64,000 nt of DNA from Eubacteriaceae bacterium Marseille-Q4139 (GCA_018223415.1 JAGTTQ010000001.1:1895865-1959864), one strand, 5' to 3'. Positions 16,986 through 26,668 are shown, numbered from the stretch's first letter. Translations and numbers: made by a program. The notes: generated from the letters alone by a model not told the origin.

Positions 16986-19400
16986 TTGTCAGAGTGGCAG
17001 AATGAAAAAGAAATCCTGTATCCGCTCGGAGCAACACCCATCGAGGGCGGAGCGAAATTACTGGTTTGTGCAAAGGCAAAGACATGCAGGCTTCTTCTTT
17101 ATAAAAAGGGAGAGCCGGATCCCGTAAGAATTGAGGAATTTAAGGAAGAGGAGCGCATCGGCGATATCTGGCAGATGACGCTTCTTCAGGATGGACTTGA
17201 TGAGCTGGAATACTGTTTTGAGGCGGATGGAACGCCTTTTGCGGATTCTTACGGCCGGGAATTTTCCGGCCGGGAGAAATGGGCAGATTTAAAGCGGGGA
17301 ACGGAGGCGCCGAGAGCCAGCTTCCGGACGGAACCCTTTGACTGGGAGGGGGACAAGCCCCTGGAAATCCCGTACAGCGAGACGATTTTATACCGTCTCC
17401 ATGTCCGGGGCTTTACAAAGCACAGTTCCTCCGGCGCAGCCTGCGGCGGCACGTTTGCGGCCGTTGAGGAGAAAATCCCCTATTTAAAGGAGCTTGGCAT
17501 TACGGCCGTGGAGCTTCTGCCGGTGACGGAATTTAACGAGGTCATGACCTCAAAGGCCGGTTCGGGGAGTCCTTTCAGAAAGCCGGAGGCCACCGGCGTC
17601 ATCAACTACTGGGGCTACGGCGAATCCCTGCTTTTTGCGCCGAAGGCCGCATACAGCGCCGGGAATTGCCCGGCATCCGAGTTAAAGCACCTGATAAAAA
17701 CGCTGCATAAAAACGGCATGGAATGTATCCTGGAGCTTTACTTTACAGGAAAAGAGGAGCCGCGCCAGGTTCTTGAAGTCCTCCGGTACTGGGTACAGGC
17801 CTATCATGCGGACGGCTTTAAGCTTTCCGGCTTCGTGAATGCCGCCATGATTGCGGCTGACCCGTTCCTTGCGGGGACGAAGTTATTTTACTCCAACTGG
17901 GAGGGTGCGGCAGATGGAAACGTATCCGGCGGCTATCCGGTGCCGGACGAGGGCGTCGTGACCGTCCGGAAAAAGCATCTGGCCGAATACAATGAGCAGT
18001 TTGAAACTGACATGCGCCGCCTGTTAAAGGGCGACGAGGACATGATGAATGCGCTGGCTTTTCATGCGAGACGGAACCCGGCCGCTTACGGCACCGTCAA
18101 CTACATGGCGAACACCAACGGCTTTACGATGATGGACATGGTTTCCTACGACCGCAAGCACAACGAAAAAAACGGCGAGGAGAACCGGGACGGCAGCGAC
18201 TACAATTATTCCTGGAACTGCGGCGCAGAGGGGCCGACGCGGAAAAAGAAGATATTAAAGCTTCGGAGAAAACAGCTTCGGAACGCGTTCCTCCTTCTCT
18301 TTTTAAGCCAGGGGACGCCGCTCCTTTTAGCCGGGGACGAGTTTGGGAACAGCCAGGACGGAAACAACAATGCCTACTGCCAGGACAATGAGATTTCCTG
18401 GCTCAACTGGAAGCTTCTTGAGACGAACCGGGATATTCTGGAGTTTGTCCGCCATGCCATCGCCTTCAGAAAAAACCACTCCCTGTTTCACATGGAGCGG
18501 GAGCCGCGGATCATGGATTATAAGTCCCTTGGCCGCCCGGATCTTTCCTATCACGGGGAAAATGCCTGGAGGCCGGAATACGAAAATTTCCGCCGACAGT
18601 TGGGAATCCTCTACTGGGGGCCCTACGGAACAGGAGAAGACGGAAAAGCGGACGACAGCTTTTACGTGGCTTACAACATGCACTGGGAGCCGCATGTTTT
18701 CGGGCTTCCGAACCTGCCGAAGGGGCAGCGGTGGCATGTGGCCTTCGATACGTCCCGCGATGAGGTGAACGGCTTTTACGAGGACGGCAGCGAGCCGCCG
18801 TTAAAAAATCAGAAAGAAACTGTGATTCCGCCCCGCACCATCGTGGTGCTGCGCGGAAAAAAGAGCAGCGGCTACTGGACATATGAGACGGAATTCGGCG
18901 AGATTACCATCACCTGCCGCGACGGCGCCGTGACGGGAATTGGCTTCGGCCGCTTTGCGCCGAAGGATAAGGAGCTTGAGGAGACGAGAACCAGCCTCTC
19001 CGACCAGGCATACGGCCAGCTTTCCGAATACTTTGCGGGAGAGCGGACGGAATTTGACCTGCCGCTTTCGCCGGAAGGGACAGAGTTCCAGAAAAAGGTC
19101 TGGAAGGCGCTGACGGAAATCCCATACGGCGAAACGCGAAGCTATAAGGACATTGCCGCGGCCATCGGGGATGAAAAGGCCGTCCGCGCCGTCGGCTCGG
19201 CAAACAATAAAAATTCCATCGGCATCGTCATCCCCTGCCACCGGGTCATCGGGGCGGACGGCTCCATGACCGGCTATGCCGGCGGGCTGGAAAACAAGAA
19301 AAAGCTTTTGGAGCTGGAGCGGCGCGTCACGGCGGCGAAGGCGCAGATGCAGGTGAAAAGCAGTGACGCTCCCACTCAGTGCAAGGAGAAAGAATCGTGA
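16986..19400 (+). CDS. GH13 isoamylase-like pseudo-enzyme fused to O6-alkylguanine-DNA alkyltransferase
   Basis: The chosen start is TTG at 16986, behind GGGGAGGTG; the frame stays open upstream only inside the ABC-F gene. The 804 residues divide in two. About 1-625 resembles GlgX/TreX debranching enzymes: the ILYRLHVRGFTKHSS, LKELGITAVELLPV, FLLLFLSQGTPLLLAGDEFGNSQ and NEISWLNW segments. All three GH13 catalytic carboxylates appear lost. The nucleophile region reads DGFKLSGF (about 276-283), the acid/base region KLFYSNWEG, and the HD motif reads NTNG. About 629-790 is a full Ogt domain with IPCHRVIG (Cys751), RAVGSAN and YAGG. Repair of O6-alkylguanine by Cys751 is expected. The role of the amylase-like part is unknown, perhaps glycan binding. 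The 3' end overlaps the convergent lipoprotein gene by 25 bases. Confidence 0.85.
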   Translation: MSEWQNEKEILYPLGATPIEGGAKLLVCAKAKTCRLLLYKKGEPDPVRIEEFKEEERIGDIWQMTLLQDGLDELEYCFEADGTPFADSYGREFSGREKWADLKRGTEAPRASFRTEPFDWEGDKPLEIPYSETILYRLHVRGFTKHSSSGAACGGTFAAVEEKIPYLKELGITAVELLPVTEFNEVMTSKAGSGSPFRKPEATGVINYWGYGESLLFAPKAAYSAGNCPASELKHLIKTLHKNGMECILELYFTGKEEPRQVLEVLRYWVQAYHADGFKLSGFVNAAMIAADPFLAGTKLFYSNWEGAADGNVSGGYPVPDEGVVTVRKKHLAEYNEQFETDMRRLLKGDEDMMNALAFHARRNPAAYGTVNYMANTNGFTMMDMVSYDRKHNEKNGEENRDGSDYNYSWNCGAEGPTRKKKILKLRRKQLRNAFLLLFLSQGTPLLLAGDEFGNSQDGNNNAYCQDNEISWLNWKLLETNRDILEFVRHAIAFRKNHSLFHMEREPRIMDYKSLGRPDLSYHGENAWRPEYENFRRQLGILYWGPYGTGEDGKADDSFYVAYNMHWEPHVFGLPNLPKGQRWHVAFDTSRDEVNGFYEDGSEPPLKNQKETVIPPRTIVVLRGKKSSGYWTYETEFGEITITCRDGAVTGIGFGRFAPKDKELEETRTSLSDQAYGQLSEYFAGERTEFDLPLSPEGTEFQKKVWKALTEIPYGETRSYKDIAAAIGDEKAVRAVGSANNKNSIGIVIPCHRVIGADGSMTGYAGGLENKKKLLELERRVTAAKAQMQVKSSDAPTQCKEKES

Positions 19401-20722
19401 TCCGGCTTCCCCATGATCTGACCGTCCAGGGCGCTTATGGAAAGAAGCAGGCTCCGGACGGTGCGATACTCCGTTCCCTGTCCGTCACCGGCGGACTCCA
19501 GGCTTCCATAGAAGTTCCATACGGGGATCAGGGAGCCGCCGCCTGACGCCTCATACTGCGGCAGATATTCCAGAGCTACCTTTGTCACTGTCCCGCGGAT
19601 GTACGGCGCAGAGCCGGAATCACTTGCGGCAGGCCAGGCCCGGCACTGCTGTTCAAAAATTTCTTTCATGGCGGTAAAGGGGAGAAGGAAGGGCTCTTGA
19701 TCCAGCGGGTTTCCCACCGTGTTAAGACCGATGTCCTTAAATACCAGAAGCTGTCCGTCCTGGGAATACAGGATTTCTATATACTGGGAGCTGGGAAGAG
19801 AGCCGTTAAAGTAGGAACTCCGGGAATCTGTGACGGGAATGTTTCCGACGCTCAGGACGTAGCGAAGCTGCAATCCATAGCTGCCGGAAAACCGGAACTT
19901 GTAGTCCTGGCTTTCCGGGTCAGAGGAACGGAGCCGCTTCCACTGGAAATCCCGCAGAACCAGGTGGGAGAGATTCATGGAATCCAGCAGATCTTCTGCC
20001 TTTTCCTCTAGACTGGCGCGCAGGCGTTCTTCTTCCTGGGCGGAGAGGGAAAAGTCTGTTAAGTCGTTGGCGTCAAAATCTCCGTCGGAGGCAGCTGTGG
20101 TGCTGACACAGCTGAGCCAGAAAATGGGGGTGGGAGGTTCCACGGAGCGGACTTCCCCGTCTTCCGTTTCCGGCTTCCCGTCGTGGATGGAAAGCTGGTA
20201 GCCGAAGCGGCCGTTGGCGTTTGGCAGCACGGTCTGGCCGTTTCGTGAGATAGAAACCTGATCCATGGGGACGCCGGCTTCTTCCAGGGCAGCAGTCATT
20301 TGGGCGATCTGGCTGTCCTCGTAGACGGCCTGGGAAAATTCCCATGTGGGGGCGTTTGCGGCGTCGGGAAGAAGAACCGGGGCATCTGCGGTCAGCTCCA
20401 GGGTGTCCGTCTGTACGCGGGCCTGGTAGGTGTCAGGGGCCTCGGTCTGGGCACGGAGGGAGACAAAACTGCCGGATGTGCCGGAATCGCCGGTATTTTC
20501 GACCCGGTCTGATGAACCAGAAGTCTCAAAACCGGCCATACTGCCGCCATCGTCCGAATTTCCGGCGCTTTCTCCAGCGGTCTCCCGGATGATGACGGCC
20601 TGCTTTTTCTGGCATCCGGAAAGCCAGGCGGAAGAAAACAGAGAAATTCCCAAAAGAGCCGCCATTCCCAAAGGACGTGCCAGCGTGAAGGGAAACGGCA
20701 GGTATCGTTTCTTTCGTTTCAT
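19376..20722 (-). CDS. Lipoprotein of the two-component operon (possible DUF6034 family)
   Basis: A 448-residue secreted lipoprotein with a basic N-terminus, hydrophobic segment and lipobox LSGC near residue 37. A Ser/Gly-rich linker follows (about 45-95), then a mixed alpha/beta domain with no motif I can assign firmly. It resembles large DUF6034-type lipoproteins of Lachnospiraceae, but this is a tentative match. AAAGGAG precedes the start. It is the third gene of an operon after a response regulator and a histidine kinase, so it may sense or act on the envelope condition that system monitors. Confidence 0.75.
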   Translation of the reverse strand: MKRKKRYLPFPFTLARPLGMAALLGISLFSSAWLSGCQKKQAVIIRETAGESAGNSDDGGSMAGFETSGSSDRVENTGDSGTSGSFVSLRAQTEAPDTYQARVQTDTLELTADAPVLLPDAANAPTWEFSQAVYEDSQIAQMTAALEEAGVPMDQVSISRNGQTVLPNANGRFGYQLSIHDGKPETEDGEVRSVEPPTPIFWLSCVSTTAASDGDFDANDLTDFSLSAQEEERLRASLEEKAEDLLDSMNLSHLVLRDFQWKRLRSSDPESQDYKFRFSGSYGLQLRYVLSVGNIPVTDSRSSYFNGSLPSSQYIEILYSQDGQLLVFKDIGLNTVGNPLDQEPFLLPFTAMKEIFEQQCRAWPAASDSGSAPYIRGTVTKVALEYLPQYEASGGGSLIPVWNFYGSLESAGDGQGTEYRTVRSLLLSISALDGQIMGKPDHDSFSLH

Positions 20723-20779
20723 GAATCATTGCTCCTTTCTGCTGCGGAGCTTTTTGCCCCGCCTCTGTCTCCCAGCATA

Positions 20780-22159
20780 TCACAGCCTCTTTTCAAAGTA
20801 TTCATCGTTTTGTAAATGTTCTGTAAACGCCACAGTCACCTTTGTCCCCTGACCTTCCTGGCTCTCGATTTTTAAGGAAGCGCCGTGGAGTGCTGCGATG
20901 CGCTCACAGAGGGCCAGACCCAGGCCGGAGCCTCCCTGGCTGCGGGAACGGGAGCGGTCTGCCATGTAGAAAGCCTTGGTTACGTGAGGCAGATCCTTTT
21001 TTGTAATGCCGCAGCCGGAGTCTTCCACGATGAGTTTCCCCGGCCGGGCTGAGAGGCGGACTGGATCGCCGGGTTTGGAGGCGCGGCAGGCATTCTGAAC
21101 CAGGTTTGCGAGCAGGCTGGAGAGAAGAACGGCATCCCCGTAAAAAGAGACGTGCGCAGGACAGTCTGAAAGGAGGCGGACGCCGCTTTCTTTTAGCAGG
21201 GGAGCGCAGTCTTCATGAACCTGACGGAAAAGGGCATCTGCCGGGATTTCGGAAAAGGAGATGGAATCATTTTCATAAAGTCCCAGAAGGCTTAAAAGAC
21301 GGGAGGAGAGCTGTTCCATCCTGGCTCCGGACTCATAGATGCGCTGGAGAGCTGCCGTCTGTGCTTCTTTAGGCAGACGCACATGGAGCAGGCTGTCGGC
21401 GTAGCCCATGACAGAGGTCATGGGGGTTTTCATCTCGTGGGCCAGGGAGCCTAAAAGGAGCTGCAAATCCTCCACCTGCTGTTCCACCTGGTCGGACATC
21501 TGGTTAAAAGCCTGTCCCACCTGTCCCAGCTCGTCAGAGGAGCGGACAGCTACCTTGGTTCCGAGCTTTCCCTGGCTGATGGCCGCGGCCGCGTTTTTTA
21601 ACTCCTCCAGGGGGCGGAGGGCGCGGGTGAGAAACAGGGCAAGAAGAAGGGAAGCGCCCAGGGAAGACGCCAGGAAAACAAGGCCCGACAGGGCGGCCTG
21701 CCGTCCGGCATTTTCCCAGACGGAAGACACATCCGACGCCGCCAGCACAGCGAACCCGTCCGGGTAAAGGAGCGGTTCCATAAGAAGGAGAATGCGGCGG
21801 CCGCCCACCTCCTGAACGGCATATTCCCCAGTGAGGGCATCAAGGTTCACGATCTCATAGCCGGTGAGGTTGACGAGGGGTTCCCCGTTTTTGATCAGGG
21901 CGTAGCCATCCTTGTAGCAGCGGCGGAACTGGTATTTTAAATAGGCGTCTCTGGCGATTTCCCCCATTTCCTCAAAGTCCTCCCTGGTGCCCACCTGCCG
22001 GAACGCCCGTCCGGCGATAGCCAGTTTTTCGCGCTCCTCGGAGGCGGCCGTGTCCAGGCTGTAATTTTTTAAAGAGACGGCAGAAAATGTTCCGCAGAGG
22101 GCGAAGACGGATGCAAAGACGCCCAGGACGGCGGCGGTCAGCTTTGTTTTCAATTTCAT
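20780..22159 (-). CDS. Membrane sensor histidine kinase
   Basis: A 459-residue kinase. One transmembrane segment is at residues 7-29, an extracellular sensor lies at about 30-140, a second membrane segment at about 150-175, and then a HAMP domain. The HisKA motif SLAHEMKTPMTSVMGYADSL has its phosphorylated His near residue 240. The HATPase boxes are LVQNACRA (N box), VEDSGCGI (G1) and GGSGLGLALCERIA (G2). Its start overlaps the response-regulator stop (ATGA), indicating translational coupling. The stimulus is unknown; the adjacent lipoprotein suggests an envelope signal. Confidence 0.94.
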   Translation of the reverse strand: MKLKTKLTAAVLGVFASVFALCGTFSAVSLKNYSLDTAASEEREKLAIAGRAFRQVGTREDFEEMGEIARDAYLKYQFRRCYKDGYALIKNGEPLVNLTGYEIVNLDALTGEYAVQEVGGRRILLLMEPLLYPDGFAVLAASDVSSVWENAGRQAALSGLVFLASSLGASLLLALFLTRALRPLEELKNAAAAISQGKLGTKVAVRSSDELGQVGQAFNQMSDQVEQQVEDLQLLLGSLAHEMKTPMTSVMGYADSLLHVRLPKEAQTAALQRIYESGARMEQLSSRLLSLLGLYENDSISFSEIPADALFRQVHEDCAPLLKESGVRLLSDCPAHVSFYGDAVLLSSLLANLVQNACRASKPGDPVRLSARPGKLIVEDSGCGITKKDLPHVTKAFYMADRSRSRSQGGSGLGLALCERIAALHGASLKIESQEGQGTKVTVAFTEHLQNDEYFEKRL

Positions 22160-22830
22160 AGGCTGTCATCCTCAAACATGTATCCGGCTTTGGGAATGGT
22201 GCGGATGGCCGTCCCTGCCTTTAATTTTTTCCGCAGTCCGGCCACATGGACGTCCACGGTTCTGGTTTCCCCGCAGAAATCACTCCCCCACACCAGGTCT
22301 AACAGTCGGTTCCTCCCAAGAACCAGATTCCTGTTTTTTAAGAAGACGGACAGAAGAGAAAACTCCATGGGCTTTAAGGAGATTTCCCGGCCGCCTTCCG
22401 TCACCCGCCGTTTGCTTAAGTCCATGGTCAGATCCCGGAAAGTGAGAACGGAGCGCATCCGCCCCGTCCGCTCCAGAACCTTTTCCATCCGCACCAGAAG
22501 CTCCAGAATCTCAAAGGGCTTGACGATATAGTCCTCGGCCCCGGCCCGCAGGCCCTTTACTTTGGAGGAAACATCGCCTTTGGCAGTGAGATAGATCACC
22601 GGAATGTCCGCCCGCTTAAAATCCTCCATAAGCTGAAAGCCATCCGCCCCCGGCAGCATCACGTCCACCAGGGCCAGATCCGCCTGACATTTTTTCACAT
22701 CCCGCAAGGCGGCCTGCACGGCCTCTCCGTCATAGAAAGCCATTGCCTCATAGCCTGCCGCCGTCAGGTTCATACAGATCAAATCGGAAATCGCAGGCTC
22801 ATCCTCCACCACAAAAATCCTGTTTTTCAT
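22156..22830 (-). CDS. OmpR/PhoB-family response regulator
   Basis: A 224-residue regulator with a receiver domain (acidic pocket EDE near residue 8, phosphorylation site LALVDVMLPGADG at Asp ~56, and T/K residues in LTAKG and IVKPFE). A C-terminal winged helix follows (about 125-224) with KRRVTEGGREISLKPMEF and the GSDFCGETRTVDVHVAGLR recognition segment. AGGAGAC precedes the start. It is first in the regulator-kinase-lipoprotein operon. Confidence 0.95.
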   Translation of the reverse strand: MKNRIFVVEDEPAISDLICMNLTAAGYEAMAFYDGEAVQAALRDVKKCQADLALVDVMLPGADGFQLMEDFKRADIPVIYLTAKGDVSSKVKGLRAGAEDYIVKPFEILELLVRMEKVLERTGRMRSVLTFRDLTMDLSKRRVTEGGREISLKPMEFSLLSVFLKNRNLVLGRNRLLDLVWGSDFCGETRTVDVHVAGLRKKLKAGTAIRTIPKAGYMFEDDSL

Positions 22831-22870
22831 ATCCGTCTCCTAAAAACTTGCGCTTTGTTGATAAGATATC

Positions 22871-22876
22871 ATTATA
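22871..22876 (-). promoter_or_regulatory. -10 element of the two-component operon
   Basis: A perfect TATAAT on the - strand, 41 bases before the response-regulator start. No convincing -35 is seen at 16-18 bases, which fits a regulated or extended promoter. Confidence 0.45.
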
Positions 22877-22927
22877 GCATTCCACTGCCGGGAAATCTTT
22901 AACAAAATGTAAATCTTTTCGGTGCAG

Positions 22928-22979
22928 AAAAAACGGGGCAGGCATGACTCCGCTTTTGTATGAGAGTCATGCCTGCCCC
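22928..22979 (-). terminator. Strong intrinsic terminator of the ABC exporter operon
   Basis: A perfect 16-bp inverted repeat (22935-22950 with 22964-22979) has a 13-base loop. Read on the - strand the stem is followed by a run of six T residues. Confidence 0.88.
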
Positions 22980-23001
22980 TGAAAGTTTCACGCGCCGGCT
23001 G

Positions 23002-24933
23002 CTAATCCAGCTCCAGCGCGCCCGTATATAATTGATAGTAAGTGCCCTTCAGCTTAATCAGATCCTCATGGGTGCCGCGCTCGATAATCCGGCCGTGGTC
23101 GAGAACCATGATGGCGTTGGAATTCTGAACCGTGGAAAGGCGGTGGGCGATGACGAATACCGTGCGCCCGGCCATCAGCGCATCCATGCCCCGCTGGACA
23201 ATGGCCTCGGTACGCGTGTCGATGGAGCTTGTCGCCTCGTCCATAATCATGACAGGCGGGTCAGCGACAGCCGCACGGGCGATGGCGAGAAGCTGGCGCT
23301 GCCCCTGGCTTAAGTTGGCGCCGTTTCCGGTGAGCATCGTGTTGTAGCCCTCCGGAAGACGGGTGATAAAGTCATCGGCACCGGCAAGCTTCGCCGCACT
23401 GATACACTCCTCATCGGTGGCATCCAGCTTTCCGTAGCGGATATTGTCCATAACTGTTCCGGTGAACAGGTTGGTATCCTGGAGAATGATGCCGAGGCTT
23501 CGGCGAAGATCCGCCTTTTTAATCTTGTTGATGTTGATGTCGTCGTAGCGGATTTTTCCGTCCTCGATATCATAGAACCGGTTGATTAAGTTGGTAATCG
23601 TCGTCTTTCCTGCGCCGGTGGAGCCGACGAAAGCGACCTTCTGGCCCGGCTTGGCGTAAAGGGAGATGTCGTGCAGGACGGTTTTCTCCGGCGTATATCC
23701 GAAGTCCACGTCATAAAAACGCACGTCGCCGCGCAGGCGGGTGTAGGTGAGCGTCCCGTCGTGGTGCGGGTGCTTCCATGCCCAGATATGGGTGCGTTCC
23801 TCGCACTCAGTGAGTGTCCCGTCGGGATTCTCCCTGGCGTTTACAAGCGTGACATAGCCCTCGTCCTTCTCCGGTTCCTCATCTAAGAGGGCGAAGATGC
23901 GGTGGGCGCCTGCAAGTCCCATGATTACCATGTTGATCTGGTTGGAAACCTGGCCGATGGCGCCTGCAAACTGCTTCGTCATGTTTAGGAACGGCACGAC
24001 AATGCTGATGCTGAAGGCCATGCCTGAAATACTGAAATTCGGAACATCCGTAAGGAGCAGCGCGCCGCCGGCCACAGCCACGACGACGTACATGACGTTT
24101 CCGACGTTGCCGAGAAGCGGCATCAGGATGTTGGCAAAGCGGTTTCCGTTGCGGGCATTATAAAAGATTTCCCCGTTCACCTTGTCAAAATCGGCCTTTG
24201 CGGCTTCCTCGTGGCAGAAGACCTTGATGACCTTCTGGCCGGTAATCATTTCCTCCATGAAAGCCTCGGCCTTGGCGATGGTGATCTGCTGGCGGAGGAA
24301 ATATTTGGAGGAGCGGGCCGTAATGGCTTTGGCTGCAAACACCATGAGGACAACGCCGAGGACGACGATGACGCCCAGAGTGATGCTGTAATACATCATG
24401 ATACAGAAGATCGTCAGAAGCTGCACCGCGGAAATCGTCATCTGCGGAAGGCTCTGGCTGATTAACTGGCGCAGGGTGTCCACGTCGTTGGTGTAATAGC
24501 TCATGATATCGCCGTGGCCATTGGTATCGAAATACCGCAGGGGGAGATCCTGCATGTGGCTGAACATTTTTTCGCGCAGCTTACGCAGGGAGCCCTGGGT
24601 GATGATTGCCATCATCTGCGTGTAGAAGGCGCCGGCGATGAGGCTGACAATGTACATGGTGACGAGAATCGCCACAAAGGAAAGGATTTTTCCCGATACA
24701 GCCGCCCAGTCGCCGCTTTTGTAGCTGTCATCCACAACTGCAATAATGTTCTGCATGAAGATGGCCGGGGCGGCGCTGACAACGGCGTTAATCAGGATGC
24801 ACACCATGGTGACGGGCAAAAGCACCGGATAAAATTCAAACAGGGTACGCAGCAGCCGTCTTAGCACGCCCTTGGGCGCACGCTGGCCGCGGGCCGTCGT
24901 GGAAGGAGTCGTATTGGTTTTATTCTGTGCCAT
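23002..24933 (-). CDS. ABC exporter half-transporter with canonical ATPase site (multidrug type)
   Basis: Start chosen at 24933 (MAQNKTN) with AGGTGAT upstream, giving 643 residues. It has six transmembrane segments (about 40-350) and then a nucleotide-binding domain with Walker A GSTGAGKTT, signature LSQGQRQ, Walker B VMIMDEATSSID with the catalytic Glu present, and switch His in AHRLS. An acidic insertion of about 50 residues precedes the ATPase domain (near 365-415). It overlaps the upstream half-transporter by 14 bases, so the two are translationally coupled. Together they form a heterodimer like BmrCD/LmrCD exporters. Control by the MarR regulator at the head of the operon is likely. Confidence 0.93.
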   Translation of the reverse strand: MAQNKTNTTPSTTARGQRAPKGVLRRLLRTLFEFYPVLLPVTMVCILINAVVSAAPAIFMQNIIAVVDDSYKSGDWAAVSGKILSFVAILVTMYIVSLIAGAFYTQMMAIITQGSLRKLREKMFSHMQDLPLRYFDTNGHGDIMSYYTNDVDTLRQLISQSLPQMTISAVQLLTIFCIMMYYSITLGVIVVLGVVLMVFAAKAITARSSKYFLRQQITIAKAEAFMEEMITGQKVIKVFCHEEAAKADFDKVNGEIFYNARNGNRFANILMPLLGNVGNVMYVVVAVAGGALLLTDVPNFSISGMAFSISIVVPFLNMTKQFAGAIGQVSNQINMVIMGLAGAHRIFALLDEEPEKDEGYVTLVNARENPDGTLTECEERTHIWAWKHPHHDGTLTYTRLRGDVRFYDVDFGYTPEKTVLHDISLYAKPGQKVAFVGSTGAGKTTITNLINRFYDIEDGKIRYDDININKIKKADLRRSLGIILQDTNLFTGTVMDNIRYGKLDATDEECISAAKLAGADDFITRLPEGYNTMLTGNGANLSQGQRQLLAIARAAVADPPVMIMDEATSSIDTRTEAIVQRGMDALMAGRTVFVIAHRLSTVQNSNAIMVLDHGRIIERGTHEDLIKLKGTYYQLYTGALELD

Positions 24934-26668
24934 CTTTATCACCTGCCTTGTTCTGGGAAGTATATACCTCGTGGTAAATTTCACTTGTCTTCAACAGTTC
25001 CTCATGGGTGCCGACGGCACTGATGCTGCCGCCGTCCATAACGATGATGCGGTCGGCGTCCTGAACCGATGCCACACGCTGTGCAATGATAATTTTCGTC
25101 GTTTCCGGGATGAATTCGCGGAAGCCCTGACGGATCAGGGCGTCTGTCCTGGTATCCACGGCGCTGGTGGAATCGTCCAAAATCAGCACCTTCGGTTTCT
25201 TAAGCAGGGCGCGGGCGATGCAGAGACGCTGTTTCTGGCCGCCGGAAACATTGGAGCCGCCCTGTTCGATCCAGGTATCGTACTTCTGCGGGAACTGCTG
25301 GATAAACTCGTCGGCCTGGGCCAGACGGCAGGCCTCCTCCATCTCCGCGTCGCTGGCATCGGGATTTCCCCAGCGGAGATTGTCCTTGATGGTGCCGCTG
25401 AAAAGCACGTTCTTCTGGAGCACGACGGCCACGTTGTTGCGGAGCGCCTCCAGATCATAGTTTCGGACATCCACGCCGCCTACCTTGACGCAGCCCTCGG
25501 TGACGTCGTAAAGACGCGGGATGAGCTGGATCAGCGTAGTCTTGGAAGAACCGGTGCCGCCTAAAATTCCGATGAGCTCACCGGATTTAATGTGCAGATC
25601 CACATCGGCAAGCGCCATGCGCTCGGCCTTCTGGGAATACTTGAAGCTTACGCCGTCGAAGTCGATGGAGCCGTCAGCCACGGTTTTCACCGCGTTCTCC
25701 GGGCTCTTTAAACGGCTTTCTTCTGTCAGGACTTCCACAATACGCTCGGCAGACTCCATGGACATGGTAATCATCACGAATACCATGGACAGCATCATTA
25801 AGCTCATGAGAATCTGGAAGCTGTACGTGACGATGGCCGACATCTGGCCGACAGCCACCTCCATGCCGCGGCTTGTGATGACGGCGTAAGAGCCATAGGA
25901 CAGCACAAAGACCATGCCTGCGTAGACGCAGAACTGCATGATCGGGCTGTTGAGAGCCATGATGCGCTCGGCACGGGTGAAATCTTTGCACACGTCACCG
26001 GCCGCAGCGGCAAATTTCTTTTTCTCATACGCTTCACGGACATAGCTCTTTACGACGCGCATGGCCTGCACGTTCTCCTGAACCGAGTCGTTTAAGGCAT
26101 CATACTTGCGGAATACCCGGCGGAAAATCGGCATGGCCGAACGGATCACCAGGATGAGTCCGATGCTTAAAAGCGGGATCGTGAACAGGAAGATGTTTGC
26201 CAGGCTTCCGCCCATGGAAAAGCCCATGATGAATGAAAAGATTAACATGAGCGGGCCGCGGATGGCGACGCGGATGATCATCATAAACGCCATCTGCACG
26301 TTTACGACGTCCGTTGTCATACGGGTCACGAGGCTGGAAACCGAGAACTTGTCGATGTTCTCAAAGGAATAATCCTGGATGCGGTAAAACATGTCTCTTC
26401 TTAAGTTGCGGGCAAAGCCTGTGGCTGCCGTAGCGCAGGTGTTTCCTGCGGCAACACCGAAAACCAGGGACAGGAAGGCCATGAGAATGAGCAGTCCGCC
26501 GTATCTCAGGATGACGTCCATGCCGCATCCTGCCTGCATCTGGTTTACCAGCGTGGCGATAATCGAGGGGATGATGCATTCCAGGACTACCTCCACCATA
26601 ACTAAAAGCGGCGTAAGCATCGCCGGTTTTTTGAACTCACGAATACTGTGAGCAAGGGTTTTTATCAT
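24920..26668 (-). CDS. ABC exporter half-transporter with degenerate ATPase site
   Basis: Start chosen at 26668 (MIKTLAHS) because AAGGAGG is 10 bases upstream; an ATG nine bases earlier is too close to that site. The 582 residues include six membrane segments and an ATPase domain with GGTGSSKTT, VSGGQKQR and Walker B VLILDDSTSAVD. The catalytic Glu after the Walker B Asp is Asp here, and the switch His is Gln (IAQRVAS). This asymmetric loss is a known feature of heterodimeric ABC exporters, where the second subunit supplies the active site. Its partner is the overlapping downstream gene. Confidence 0.93.
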   Translation of the reverse strand: MIKTLAHSIREFKKPAMLTPLLVMVEVVLECIIPSIIATLVNQMQAGCGMDVILRYGGLLILMAFLSLVFGVAAGNTCATAATGFARNLRRDMFYRIQDYSFENIDKFSVSSLVTRMTTDVVNVQMAFMMIIRVAIRGPLMLIFSFIMGFSMGGSLANIFLFTIPLLSIGLILVIRSAMPIFRRVFRKYDALNDSVQENVQAMRVVKSYVREAYEKKKFAAAAGDVCKDFTRAERIMALNSPIMQFCVYAGMVFVLSYGSYAVITSRGMEVAVGQMSAIVTYSFQILMSLMMLSMVFVMITMSMESAERIVEVLTEESRLKSPENAVKTVADGSIDFDGVSFKYSQKAERMALADVDLHIKSGELIGILGGTGSSKTTLIQLIPRLYDVTEGCVKVGGVDVRNYDLEALRNNVAVVLQKNVLFSGTIKDNLRWGNPDASDAEMEEACRLAQADEFIQQFPQKYDTWIEQGGSNVSGGQKQRLCIARALLKKPKVLILDDSTSAVDTRTDALIRQGFREFIPETTKIIIAQRVASVQDADRIIVMDGGSISAVGTHEELLKTSEIYHEVYTSQNKAGDKDGTE

